Positions 1-7,753 of a DNA stretch of 64,000 bases are shown here, piece by piece. The position numbers were made by a program, and so were the translations under genes. This DNA is from an uncultured Aquimarina sp. (GTDB lineage Bacteria > Bacteroidota > Bacteroidia > Flavobacteriales > Flavobacteriaceae). The notes below the pieces were generated by a model. The model was not told the DNA's origin, made no database searches, and saw only the letters and a list, made by a program, of their open reading frames with translations. Numbering within the stretch: position 1 is the first letter of the stretch; each line of letters starts with the position of its first letter. The stretch lies in assembly GCA_947498455.1 (NCBI GenBank), contig CANMKK010000023.1:19381-83380 (forward strand). The letters run 5' to 3'.

Positions 1-341
1 CATTATTATTGTTTGATGAGGTGGGAATGGAAAGTTTATTGAAAAAAAGAAATCTGATTGTTTCGTATTTAGAGTATATTCTATTAGAAATAGCAAAGGA
101 AGTACACGGCGATTTTGAAATAATTACACCATCTAACCCGGAAGAGCGAGGTACTCAACTCTCCGTTTTTTTACATGGAGAAGGAAGAAAATTGTTCGAT
201 TATTTAATGAAAAATGGTGTAGTTACTGATTGGCGTGAACCTAATGTTATTAGACTTGCTCCGGCACCTTTTTATTGTTCATATGAGGATATGTATAATT
301 TCGGGCAATTATTAAAACAGGGGATTAATGCTAAAAAATAA
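1..341 (+). CDS. kynU: Kynureninase, C-terminal fragment (cut by window edge)
   Basis: The reading frame is open to the left edge and ends in TAA at 339-341, so only about the last 112 residues are seen. They match the small C-terminal domain of PLP-dependent kynureninase: a segment reading SNPEERGTQLSVFL, then GVVTDWREPNVIRLAPAPFY near the end. The enzyme cleaves 3-hydroxykynurenine or kynurenine to (hydroxy)anthranilate and alanine in the cytoplasm. Kynurenine 3-monooxygenase lies on the same strand at 6196, supporting a tryptophan catabolic role. The catalytic lysine domain is outside the window. A bidirectional terminator follows at about 600. Confidence 0.9.
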   Translation, partial: LLLFDEVGMESLLKKRNLIVSYLEYILLEIAKEVHGDFEIITPSNPEERGTQLSVFLHGEGRKLFDYLMKNGVVTDWREPNVIRLAPAPFYCSYEDMYNFGQLLKQGINAKK

Positions 342-373
342 GAGTATTTATCTTACTCAGTTATTATACGATT

Positions 374-549
374 AACGCATAAAACTTTCGCATATAGTTC
401 GTTTCTTTTACACTATATCTGCATTATAAAATTCAACAATAGCTATACTTCGACTTAATTCAGCACAAGTGGCTATTCTTTAATTTTATGCCTTAACATA
501 GTACAAAATAATTCAAGCTCCTTATACGAATTTCTTATCCATAAAGCGT
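374..549 (+). repeat. Dispersed repeat family A, full-length copy with internal hairpin
   Basis: About 175 bp of non-coding DNA that recurs nearly identically at 33069-33222, and in shortened inverted form at 21390-21467. The centre is an imperfect inverted repeat: ATAAAATT (426-433) plus AATAGC (438-443) pair with GCTATT (472-477) plus AATTTTAT (482-489), around a loop of about 28 nt. No reading frame spans it. It resembles a non-autonomous or palindromic dispersed element, but no known family is recognised. Confidence 0.75.
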
Positions 550-597
550 ATTGTTAAGTATTTGAATTAAAGCTTCCTATTTAATAATTCACAACAA

Positions 598-634
598 AAA
601 AAGAGGGTGTTTGACTTTTCAGACGCCCTCTTTA
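598..634. terminator. Bidirectional terminator between kynU and the cupredoxin-like gene
   Basis: A 10-bp stem (601-610 with 623-632, one G-T wobble, 12-nt loop) is flanked by A-runs on the left and T-runs on the right. It lies between two convergent genes, so it can serve both. Confidence 0.75.
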
Positions 635-655
635 AGCTTTGCGATTTCATTAAAT

Positions 656-1024
656 CTATTTAACCACTAATGTATATTGCGGTGTTTTATTAAGAGGACA
701 AAAGTAATTGTAAGTTCCTTTTTTTAGGTTTACGGTCTTAGTACTTTCTGTTTTTCCTTCAGCAACTACTTTAGTTACATATGCTTCTTTAATATGATTC
801 TCTGGGTTAGCAGCATCTTTATCAGCTGGTACTAGCACAAAACCAACATCGGTTCCAACATTATTATTAGAGATGTTAAAAACGTAACTTCCTTCTGATA
901 ATGTTACCTGCTTTTGGGTAAACTCTCCTTTTGTCTGTTCTAAAGAAACAGTTTTTACTTGTTGGGCATTTGTACTTAGGGTGATTGCAAAAATAAATGT
1001 AATTGCTGTAATTAACTTTTTCAT
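656..1024 (-). CDS. Secreted cupredoxin-like protein lacking the usual copper ligands
   Basis: A 122-residue protein with a signal peptide ending near T-N-A-Q at residues 18-21. The C-terminus has the Tyr-x-Tyr-Phe-Cys-Pro strand typical of small blue copper (plastocyanin/azurin) folds. In copper proteins this loop reads C-x2-H-x3-M; here C109 is followed by N112 and Q116, and no histidine is seen at the upstream ligand strand. A cupredoxin fold without a standard type 1 site is therefore the best reading. It probably acts in the periplasm. It lies downstream of the AhpD-like gene, with about 240 nt and a weak hairpin between, and could share its stress role. Function unknown. Confidence 0.65.
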   Translation of the reverse strand: MKKLITAITFIFAITLSTNAQQVKTVSLEQTKGEFTQKQVTLSEGSYVFNISNNNVGTDVGFVLVPADKDAANPENHIKEAYVTKVVAEGKTESTKTVNLKKGTYNYFCPLNKTPQYTLVVK

Positions 1025-1220
1025 GATTTTTTTAAATTATAAATGTTAGGGGGTAAATAGTCTATGCACTAGATCCTTATTATTAGTATTAAATCTAGTT
1101 CTTCTTATTTTGTACAGTAATCTTTTAAATTAAACTTACTTAGATAATCAGATGTAATATTGATTATAGATTATAACAGGTTTTCTAATACATAGACAGT
1201 CTTAATTGTTTTTGTTAGGA

Positions 1221-1245
1221 GAGAGGAATGGATATTTTTCCTCTC
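1221..1245. terminator. Hairpin after the AhpD-like gene
   Basis: An 8-bp perfect stem, GAGAGGAA (1221-1228) with TTCCTCTC (1238-1245), 9-nt loop. It lies just past the stop of the minus-strand gene ending at 1268. There is no strong T-run on the minus side, so it may be a weak terminator or a 3' stabilising hairpin. Confidence 0.4.
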
Positions 1246-1267
1246 TTCTTATAATATAAGGGGTAAT

Positions 1268-1816
1268 TTATACTGCACTCGTTTCTAGTGGTTGAGCAAC
1301 TGGAAAATCTACAGGAACTTGTGTTGCACCATGTATATAGTTAGAGATTGTTTTATCTCCTACTAATACAACAGTATCAATTAGATTTCCTTTATTATAA
1401 CCAGCTTCTAAGAAGTTGTCTACTACATTCTGATCCGCGTGTCCTCTTTTTTCTGTAATGTTTTTAGCTAATTTAACTAAGGCATCTAGTTTAGAGTCGA
1501 AAGAAGCATGACCTGCTCTTAATTCTAATATTTGCTCATCGGTAAATCCGTTCATTTTTCCGATAGCAGTATGAGCAGATAAGCAGTAGATGCAATTATT
1601 AACTTGACTTACAGCTAAGTTTACTGCTTCTTTTTCTTTTACACTTAATGATGTTTTTGCATTTGCTAAGTTTAGATAGTTTTCTAATGCTGTCTCACTA
1701 TGCGCATAAGTTGCATAAAGATTTGGTACAAAACCCAATGCTTTATTCAAGTTGTCAAAAATTCCTTGATTTGTAGCATTTACTTCTTCTCTTGTTGGTA
1801 CATTAATTGTTGCCAT
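1268..1816 (-). CDS. Carboxymuconolactone decarboxylase / AhpD-like alkylhydroperoxidase family protein
   Basis: A 182-residue all-helical protein with the AhpD redox motif Cys75-Ile-Tyr-Cys78 and His82; Glu63 sits 12 residues before the first Cys, as in the AhpD proton relay (E-x11-C-x2-C-x3-H). Family members reduce peroxides or act as thiol-dependent antioxidants, using lipoylated or thioredoxin-like partners. It has a cytoplasmic type start with no signal peptide. A -7-like box (CAAAGAT read on plus, 1907-1913) and a motif shared with the small ORF upstream suggest activator-controlled transcription, plausibly by the AraC protein at 3625. Confidence 0.85.
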   Translation of the reverse strand: MATINVPTREEVNATNQGIFDNLNKALGFVPNLYATYAHSETALENYLNLANAKTSLSVKEKEAVNLAVSQVNNCIYCLSAHTAIGKMNGFTDEQILELRAGHASFDSKLDALVKLAKNITEKRGHADQNVVDNFLEAGYNKGNLIDTVVLVGDKTISNYIHGATQVPVDFPVAQPLETSAV

Positions 1817-1906
1817 TTGTTCTAATTTTTGTGTTATTCTGAATTTACTTTTTCAGAGTTTGTTAGTACTTATTTTTATTTGAATTGTATCATAAAATTG
1901 ATAGGG

Positions 1907-1972
1907 CAAAGATGCGATGTAAGCTGCCGTAATGAAATGATTGTTTTTCCCGAGAGCTTGCCAATTTTTCCT
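1907..1972 (-). promoter_or_regulatory. Predicted activator-type promoter of the AhpD-like gene
   Basis: On the minus strand a -7-like box ATCTTTG (1907-1913) has, 30 nt upstream, TCTCGGGAAAAAC (1943-1955) and then a GGAAAAATTG block (about 1962-1971). The same blocks with the same 30-nt spacing occur before the small ORF at 2133. No TTG is present at the usual -33 position, which fits dependence on an activator. The leader to the ATG is about 90 nt. Confidence 0.5.
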
Positions 1973-1977
1973 TTTTA

Positions 1978-2133
1978 CTAATTTTTAGAAGTAATAAAAG
2001 GTTTTTCTGTATCACAATAAAAATCATGATGACTTCTTTGATCGCAATGTGTCTTAGGACTTATTGAGTTTATAATTTGCTTACGTCTTTGGCTAAAAAC
2101 CGCTATTAAATTGAAAATTGATTTATTTTTCAT
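1978..2133 (-). CDS. Small hypothetical protein, 51 residues
   Basis: ATG at 2133 (minus strand) opens a 51-codon frame ending in TAG at 1978-1980. The peptide begins MKNKSIFNLIAVFSQRRKQI and has a His/Cys-rich middle (two Cys, three His within residues 29-40). It is not recognised. Support for a real gene comes from its promoter, which is a diverged copy of the one before the AhpD-like gene, with a -7-like box 26 nt before the ATG. There is no signal peptide or clear membrane segment. It could also be a chance frame in a duplicated promoter region. Confidence 0.4.
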   Translation of the reverse strand: MKNKSIFNLIAVFSQRRKQIINSISPKTHCDQRSHHDFYCDTEKPFITSKN

Positions 2134-2159
2134 CTCTATATAGTTTTAAATTAACAATA

Positions 2160-2223
2160 CAAAGATCAATAAGTTTGTAAGGCTATAGAATGGCCGTTTT
2201 TCCCGAGAACATGTCAATTTTCC
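2160..2223 (-). promoter_or_regulatory. Second copy of the activator-type promoter module
   Basis: The -7-like box GATCTTTG (2160-2167 on minus) is preceded 30 nt upstream by TCTCGGGAAAAAC (2196-2208) and then GGAAAATTG (2215-2223). This matches the module at 1907-1972 in order and spacing. The spacers have diverged while the motif cores are kept, which suggests a binding site rather than a recent copy. Confidence 0.5.
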
Positions 2224-2233
2224 TGTTGTAAAT

Positions 2234-2256
2234 AAAAAAACCTCCTGATTCGGAGG
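2234..2256 (-). terminator. Rho-independent terminator (minus strand)
   Basis: On the minus strand CCTCC (2256-2252) pairs with GGAGG (2245-2241), followed by seven Ts (2240-2234). It is well placed to end transcripts of the 3468-2598 gene pair. Confidence 0.7.
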
Positions 2257-2269
2257 CTCTTATTTGTTT

Positions 2270-2300
2270 TACACGAATTTCTTATCCATAAATCGCATTA
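2270..2300. repeat. Fragment of repeat family A
   Basis: About 31 bp (ACGAATTTCTTATCCATAAA and flank) match the right end of the family A copies at 374-549 and 21390-21467. The rest of the element is missing here. Confidence 0.55.
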
Positions 2301-2403
2301 GAAATTTTAAGAAGTAATGTGCAGTTTTTTTATGAATTATGATAAGGTTTGCAATAATGTAAACGTTTTATAATCAATAGAAAAAGATATATAATTGTAT
2401 TAT

Positions 2404-2500
2404 ATTTTTAATCCATATTGTATAGCTTAATTCTAAAAGAAGTTCGTCTCGAAATATTCAAAAGATATCTGTTTATTGGATACTTGGTGAGCTTTTTATG
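2404..2500 (-). repeat. Dispersed repeat family B, degenerate copy
   Basis: Starts with TTTAATCCATATTGTATAGC and contains a diverged CTCGAAAT core, matching the better copies at 10361-10454 and 38844-38950. It lies about 100 nt after the stop of the minus-strand DoxX-like gene, the same relative position as other copies. The remainder of 2301-2597 shows no gene. Confidence 0.55.
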
Positions 2501-2597
2501 AGAAGATTGATTCTAATAAATAGTCACCAAGGTATTGTTGCTGAAACGATATCTTATTTTTGAAACAATTCTTGGTTATAAAATTTCGAGTGGGGGG

Positions 2598-2978
2598 TTA
2601 GAAAAACTTAACTTCTCTTCTTTTAATCCATAATATAATAGCGCTTAATATAAAGGTAGTCATTGCAGTGATAAAAAGTACACCGCCATCATTATTAATT
2701 TCGATTCCTAATTTGGTAAGATGCATTAGTATGGCTCCCCCAATAATACCTAATGTAATAGTAGCACCTATCCAGGTTGTTTTGGGAATAAGTAATAAGA
2801 TACCTGCAATTAATTCTGCAACTCCAGTAAGTATTCTACCGTAAGGTTCTATACCTACCTTAGAAAAAATATATACACTATCGGGGTGTGCAGTGAATTT
2901 AAACCTAAGAGTTTGTATTAAGATGATGGCAACAATAATTCTTAATATCAAGGGAAGTTTTTCTCTGATTTTACTCAT
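2598..2978 (-). CDS. DoxX-like family inner membrane protein
   Basis: A 126-residue protein with four predicted hydrophobic helices (about 9-23, 47-64, 68-87, 101-117). A conserved family-like stretch runs through the first loop (LRFKFTAHPDSVYIFSKVGI) into GRILTGVAELIAGILLLI. DoxX-type proteins are small quinone-interacting or redox-associated membrane proteins; the actual substrate is unknown. It is 28 nt downstream of the secreted protein gene at 3007-3468, so the two are probably one operon. Confidence 0.75.
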   Translation of the reverse strand: MSKIREKLPLILRIIVAIILIQTLRFKFTAHPDSVYIFSKVGIEPYGRILTGVAELIAGILLLIPKTTWIGATITLGIIGGAILMHLTKLGIEINNDGGVLFITAMTTFILSAIILWIKRREVKFF

Positions 2979-3006
2979 TTTGTTTTAATTATGTTAGTGA
3001 TAAGCC

Positions 3007-3468
3007 CTATAGAACGCTTGGTAAAGCATCTATCTTTCCATTAAAGGTATCTTTTCTCGAAATAAAATACAATTCTTTTAGATGCTTATCTTCAGATAAA
3101 TTAATACCTAGATAAGGAAATTTGTCTGTCAGGAAAATCTGAAAAGCTTGTACGTTTTTACTTCTATTCGCACCTTTTCTTATGATTTTCAGGTAGGAAG
3201 AAGAAGGTACGCTCACTTTTCTTTTGTTAGAAATAAAGGATAATGAGTTGTTTTTTCCCTTCAGTAATTTTATTTCTTTTCTGAAATTAATTTTTTCTAA
3301 AAGAATCATATGTTGATTAAAATCATTAAATGTGTTTGTGTAGATAACTTCTTTACTGTTTTTAAGGTATACAGTTTCTAATTGACTTTCGTACAATTTA
3401 TCTTGGGCATTAGTTACAAAAACTAATGAAAGAAGTGCAGATAAGAATATAAGTTTTATAGTATTCAT
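3007..3468 (-). CDS. Secreted hypothetical protein
   Basis: A 153-residue protein with a clear signal peptide (hydrophobic 7-18, cleavage near V-T-N-A-Q at 18-22). The mature part is lysine- and serine-rich with alternating hydrophobic residues, suggesting a small beta-rich periplasmic domain. No family is recognised. It is first in a likely two-gene operon with the DoxX-like gene and is followed upstream by the AraC regulator gene, 156 nt away. Confidence 0.65.
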   Translation of the reverse strand: MNTIKLIFLSALLSLVFVTNAQDKLYESQLETVYLKNSKEVIYTNTFNDFNQHMILLEKINFRKEIKLLKGKNNSLSFISNKRKVSVPSSSYLKIIRKGANRSKNVQAFQIFLTDKFPYLGINLSEDKHLKELYFISRKDTFNGKIDALPSVL

Positions 3469-3624
3469 AATAATAAATTTTATATACGAATGAATATTCT
3501 TTATTGTTTTTTATACTTTTCATATCTAGCGATTAGATATGTCGTATTACACTTTTAATCCAAAAAATAACTATCAGATTTTGAAAGTATTTAGTGGATA
3601 AAATTTTTAGAAAGTAGGTAAAAA

Positions 3625-4503
3625 CTAGATTGGAGTATTTTCTATTTTATTATCATTAACCTCTTCAATACCGGATTTAAGTTGTTTCTTAAATCCTGAT
3701 GGAGATAAAGAGGTATGCTTCTTAAACATCCTGCTAAGATGTGAGGCGTCATCAAAACCAATTTCATATGCAATTTCCTTGGCTGATTTATCAGTATAGA
3801 TCAATAATCTTTTTGCTTCTAATATGATACGATCATGAATAATCTGTAATGGACTTTTTTTAAATTTAGAAAAATTATTAGATAATGTTTTTGGAGACTT
3901 ATGTAGTTTTTCTGCATAAAAAGAAACTGAATGTTCTTTTCTAAAATTATATTCAACCAAAACATTAAAAGATCTGATAAGATCTACTTGTCCTGAATAT
4001 ATATTTTTAAAATCGCCTTGCCGTTTTATAAGTCTGGTTGTCGTTATAATAAAACGAGCCAATAGCATTCGAAGCATTTCTGCCTGAATAGTATCTACTG
4101 TTTCCATTTCATCTAGAAAAACTTGATGTAAAAATTCGAGTTTTTTCTGATCTTGGATTTCAAGATTTATTACTGGAACATTACTATTTCCATAAAATAA
4201 TATTCCAATGCAACTTACTTCTTTATCATGATCCTTGATACAATAAAATTCTCGATTGAATTGATAAACAATTATGTCTTCTCCTTCAATAAATCTTAAA
4301 TGTTGGTTAGGAGTTAATACAATAATTTTATTTTGTTCTAATTGAATATTGATACCATCGACCTCAATAAAAATGGAGCTTTTTTTTGCCCAGATAAAAG
4401 TGAATAAAGTTATATTCATAGGATTACTAAACGAAAATAGTAATTCTTCGTCCGCAATGGTAAAAATTGCATCTGTTGAAAATTCTTTAAACTCTTTTAT
4501 CAT
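3625..4503 (-). CDS. AraC/XylS-family transcriptional regulator
   Basis: A 292-residue protein. The C-terminal part (about residues 172-277) is a standard AraC DNA-binding domain with two helix-turn-helix units; the second contains the diagnostic SAKEIAYEIGFDDASHLSRM followed by FKKHTSLSPSGFK. The N-terminal half resembles an AraC-type cupin sensor domain. It lies between a flavin reductase gene and the DoxX/AhpD block and is the best candidate activator for the duplicated promoter module at 1907-2223. The ligand is unknown. The gene is 34 nt downstream of the flavin reductase gene and may be co-transcribed with it. Confidence 0.9.
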   Translation of the reverse strand: MIKEFKEFSTDAIFTIADEELLFSFSNPMNITLFTFIWAKKSSIFIEVDGINIQLEQNKIIVLTPNQHLRFIEGEDIIVYQFNREFYCIKDHDKEVSCIGILFYGNSNVPVINLEIQDQKKLEFLHQVFLDEMETVDTIQAEMLRMLLARFIITTTRLIKRQGDFKNIYSGQVDLIRSFNVLVEYNFRKEHSVSFYAEKLHKSPKTLSNNFSKFKKSPLQIIHDRIILEAKRLLIYTDKSAKEIAYEIGFDDASHLSRMFKKHTSLSPSGFKKQLKSGIEEVNDNKIENTPI

Positions 4504-4537
4504 ATAGTATAAGTCGGCTTTTTTTTTAAAAATTACA

Positions 4538-5179
4538 TTAATTTCTTGTTAAAATTTTGGAAGCTTTTTCTGGCTTGGCATATTCATATCTGTCTAATAG
4601 TTTAGGTAAGGCATAACCATCTAAACCAATACACGATACTATATCTGCTTTATCTAGTTGTACCCATCCATCATCGTGTATAAGTCCATCCTTTAGGTAT
4701 AGATGCTCTATTGTGCCTATGATCAAGATTGTATTGTTTTCTTTAATCACATACTCATTTACATATTTACAACCTATTTTAATAGGACTATTCTTAACAT
4801 AAGGTGCGTGAAAATTGTCTATATATTCTTCTGTTAATTCAGTTTTGTCGAACTCAGAAGTTAGTGTGTCATATTTTGCTGCAGTATGATGTGCCGACGG
4901 AATGAAATCTTTATGAACTTGATTTACAGTAAAAAATTCTGTTTTTTTTATGTTTTCGTATGTGCCCCTAGGAACAGTAACAGGTCTTAGTATAAAACCT
5001 AGCATTGGCGGGTGACTACCAATATGTACAATGGAATTAAATATTGCTACATTAGAAACTCCAGTATTACTCTTGGAGGCTATTAAATTACAAGATTTAT
5101 AACCTGTACAGCTGTTGATTAAATTAGCGCGATATCTTGATGGTAATTCATTAAGGCTTTTTAATGTGAAATGGCTCAT
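4538..5179 (-). CDS. Flavin reductase-like, FMN-binding split-barrel protein
   Basis: A 213-residue cytoplasmic protein. The N-terminal half carries the flavin-binding split-barrel pattern: CTGYKSCNLIASKSNTGVSN, then VAIFNSIVHIGSHPPMLGF, then the R-P-V-T-V-P-R-G-T-Y-E-N block. Family members bind FMN and reduce it with NAD(P)H or act as flavoprotein oxidoreductases. The gene starts back to back with a methyltransferase gene on the plus strand, so the region near 5180-5240 probably holds divergent promoters. It precedes the AraC gene in the same direction. The exact substrate cannot be told from sequence. Confidence 0.8.
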   Translation of the reverse strand: MSHFTLKSLNELPSRYRANLINSCTGYKSCNLIASKSNTGVSNVAIFNSIVHIGSHPPMLGFILRPVTVPRGTYENIKKTEFFTVNQVHKDFIPSAHHTAAKYDTLTSEFDKTELTEEYIDNFHAPYVKNSPIKIGCKYVNEYVIKENNTILIIGTIEHLYLKDGLIHDDGWVQLDKADIVSCIGLDGYALPKLLDRYEYAKPEKASKILTRN

Positions 5180-5239
5180 GAGATAGTCTGTTTTATTTTA
5201 AATTATGAGTATATTTCAAATCTAATTAATTATAATACG

Positions 5240-6043
5240 ATGTCTGTAGGAATGAAAACATATTTTGAGACAAATAAAGAAACCTGGAATCAAAAAGTGG
5301 CTATTCATGCGAAAAGTGATTTTTATGATTTGGATGCTTTTAAAAAAGGAGAAACTTCGTTAAAACGTTTTGAAATTGATGCCTTGGGAACGAATATTTC
5401 GGGGAAGTCGTTGTTGCACTTACAATGTCATTTTGGTCAAGATACACTTAGTTGGAGTAGAATGGGGGCTAAATGTACAGGAATAGATCTCTCTGATAAA
5501 GGAATCCAATTAGCAAAAGAGTTAAATTCTGAATTACAATTGGATGCAACTTTTACTTGTTGTAACGTTTTAGAAACCTCTAAGTATATCCAAGAACAAT
5601 TTGATATTGTATATACAAGTTATGGCGTTATAGGATGGTTGCCAGATTTAAAACCTTGGGGTCAGATGATTGCAGAGAGACTAAAAAAAGGAGGTGTTTT
5701 TTATATGGTAGAATTTCACCCAATAGCGTGGATGTTTGACTACACAAAAAAAGAGCCGACTATTGCGTATGGCTACCAACAGAAAGAAGCAATTTATGAA
5801 GAATATGAAGGGACATATGCTAATACGGCATCAAAAATGATAAGCAAAGAATATGGATGGAATCATGGATTAGGAGAAATAATTTCGTCACTTACTCAGG
5901 CAGGGCTTACCATAGAATATTTACATGAGTATGATGAATCTCCATATGATATCTTTCCTGATTTAATAAAAACAAAAGAAGGGATGTATGTAAGTAAAGA
6001 TAAATTATTCCCATTACTCTTTGCGATTAAAGCTTTTAAATAG
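5240..6043 (+). CDS. Class I SAM-dependent methyltransferase
   Basis: A 267-residue protein when started at ATG 5240 (residues M-S-V-G-M-K-T-Y-F). A longer frame from 5171 would overlap the divergent flavin reductase start and adds a non-conserved hydrophobic stretch, so it is not used; ATG 5252 is also possible. The SAM-binding motif I region reads LLHLQCHFGQDTLSWSRMGA followed by an acidic residue at the end of strand 2 (TGIDLS). Substrate unknown; small-molecule methylation is most likely. It has no obvious partner; kmo follows 152 nt later on the same strand. Confidence 0.85.
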   Translation: MSVGMKTYFETNKETWNQKVAIHAKSDFYDLDAFKKGETSLKRFEIDALGTNISGKSLLHLQCHFGQDTLSWSRMGAKCTGIDLSDKGIQLAKELNSELQLDATFTCCNVLETSKYIQEQFDIVYTSYGVIGWLPDLKPWGQMIAERLKKGGVFYMVEFHPIAWMFDYTKKEPTIAYGYQQKEAIYEEYEGTYANTASKMISKEYGWNHGLGEIISSLTQAGLTIEYLHEYDESPYDIFPDLIKTKEGMYVSKDKLFPLLFAIKAFK

Positions 6044-6062
6044 CGATTCAGTAATAATTTTT

Positions 6063-6070
6063 TACATTTG
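6063..6070 (+). promoter_or_regulatory. Candidate -7 box upstream of kmo
   Basis: TACATTTG matches the Bacteroidetes TAnnTTTG box exactly. No TTG is found at the -33 spacing. It would give a leader of about 120 nt. It suggests kmo has its own promoter, apart from kynU. Confidence 0.35.
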
Positions 6071-6195
6071 CTAAAGGTTTTAATGTTTGCATACTCTCTG
6101 TTCTGTTAGAAAGAGCTCGTTTGTTAGGGACATTAAAGCTCGAACCAAGTAAGGATTCTTAGAAAAACCCTGACAAACCGGTATTACAAAACTTT

Positions 6196-7596
6196 ATGCA
6201 CGCAAAAAATATAGCTATCGTAGGAAGTGGGCTGGTAGGTTCATTACTAGCAATTTATTTAAGAAAACGGAATCATACAGTAACTGTTTTTGATCGAAGA
6301 CCGGATATTAGAAATGTGAAATTTAGTGGTCGTTCTATTAATTTGGCAATGTCTGTAAGAGGCTGGGAAGCTTTAGATAAAGCAGGGATAGGCGATTCTG
6401 TCAGAGAACTAGCCATAGCTATGAATAAGAGGTCGATACATATAAATGGGCAATCAGAATATTATCAGCAATATGGAAAAGATAATGAGGCTATATATTC
6501 GATTTCTAGAGGAGTTTTAAACCGTAAAATGATTGACCTAGCAGAGGATGCTGGTGTGATTTTTAAGTTTAATGAAAAAGTATGGGATATCAATTTACCA
6601 GAAGCCAAAATTTATACTGGGGAATCTGAGAAGAGTGAATGGAGAGAATATACATATGACATGATTTTTGGTTGTGATGGGGCTTTTTCTAGAGTACGTC
6701 ATAAAATGCAAAGAAGGAGTAGGTTTGATTATTCTCAGGATTTTTTGGATGCGGGATATAAGGAGTTAGGTATTCCTGCTAATGAAGATGGCACACATAA
6801 ATTAGATAAGCATTCCCTACATATATGGCCTCGAGGAAAATTTATGCTAATTGCCTTACCGAATCTAGATGGAAGTTTTACCTGTACATTGTTTATGCCC
6901 CATGAAGGAGAGGATTCATTTGAGGAATTAAAAACGAATGATCAAGTATTACAATTCTGGAGGCAACATTTTCCAGATACGATAGAGTTAATGCCTACAT
7001 TACTTAATGATTTTAAAAATAATCCTACAAGTGCTCTGGTAACTATGAAGTGTTATCCTTGGACATACTGGGATAAAATAGCTTTGATAGGAGATTCGGC
7101 TCATGCAATAGTACCGTTTTATGGACAGGGAATGAATGCTGGTTTCGAAGATATTTCTGTGCTCGATACTATAATTGAAGAGCATAATGGAGAAAATTGG
7201 CAAGAAATTTTTGAATCATTTCAGAAATCAAGAAAGCCTAATACAGATGCAATTGCAGAACTTTCTTATCGTAATTTTATAGAGATGAGTAGTAAAACTG
7301 CAAATCCAAAGTTTATATTAAGAAAGAAGATCGAAAAACATTTCTCTGATAAGTACCCTGATAAATGGATTCCTTTATATACTAGAGTTACATTTTCTAA
7401 TAGACCTTATGCAGAAGCATTAGCTATTGGAGATCATCAAGCCAGAATTATGGATGAAATAATGAAATTTGATGATATCGAAAACATATGGGATAGTGAT
7501 CAGATAGAAAAGTATATACTGAATAGTCTATCAAGAGAGGCTAATATTAATAATGATTTGACATCTCATCAATATAACTCTAGACATATACGGTAA
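6196..7596 (+). CDS. kmo: Kynurenine 3-monooxygenase
   Basis: A 466-residue FAD-dependent aromatic hydroxylase. The dinucleotide-binding motif G10-S-G12-L-V-G15 lies at the N-terminus, the middle motif reads GCDGAFSRVR, and the second FAD motif is at residues about 299-320 (GDSAHAIVPFYGQGMNAGFE), which carries the proline and glutamine typical of kynurenine 3-monooxygenase. It hydroxylates L-kynurenine to 3-hydroxykynurenine using NADPH and O2. The C-terminal part (about 380-466) is the helical extension of this family. kynU lies 5.9 kb upstream with unrelated genes between, which is unusual for this gene pair. Confidence 0.93.
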   Translation: MHAKNIAIVGSGLVGSLLAIYLRKRNHTVTVFDRRPDIRNVKFSGRSINLAMSVRGWEALDKAGIGDSVRELAIAMNKRSIHINGQSEYYQQYGKDNEAIYSISRGVLNRKMIDLAEDAGVIFKFNEKVWDINLPEAKIYTGESEKSEWREYTYDMIFGCDGAFSRVRHKMQRRSRFDYSQDFLDAGYKELGIPANEDGTHKLDKHSLHIWPRGKFMLIALPNLDGSFTCTLFMPHEGEDSFEELKTNDQVLQFWRQHFPDTIELMPTLLNDFKNNPTSALVTMKCYPWTYWDKIALIGDSAHAIVPFYGQGMNAGFEDISVLDTIIEEHNGENWQEIFESFQKSRKPNTDAIAELSYRNFIEMSSKTANPKFILRKKIEKHFSDKYPDKWIPLYTRVTFSNRPYAEALAIGDHQARIMDEIMKFDDIENIWDSDQIEKYILNSLSREANINNDLTSHQYNSRHIR

Positions 7597-7703
7597 ATCA
7601 AATAAAATAGAGTGCCATAAAATTTAATGTAATAAATATCTTGTTGTAAAACAGTAGTTTATAGTATTCATTGGCTCTGGTTTATAATTACGTTGATTTA
7701 AAA

Positions 7704-7740
7704 CGTCCCTCTAAACCTTCCTTCCAAAGGGAGACTTTCT
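7704..7740. terminator. Hairpin between convergent kmo and aldehyde dehydrogenase genes
   Basis: GTCCCT (7705-7710) can pair with AGGGAGAC (7728-7735) with a bulge, followed by TTTCTT on plus. Weak but well placed between convergent genes. Confidence 0.4.
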
Positions 7741-7753
7741 TACTAGAGCTTAT

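Noticed and set aside
7000..7203. Minus-strand ORF inside kmo, and similar antisense frames in gyrB, asnB, secDF, typA and the HerA-like gene
   Set aside because: Shadow frames of well-supported genes; no promoter, start context or recognisable protein sequence.
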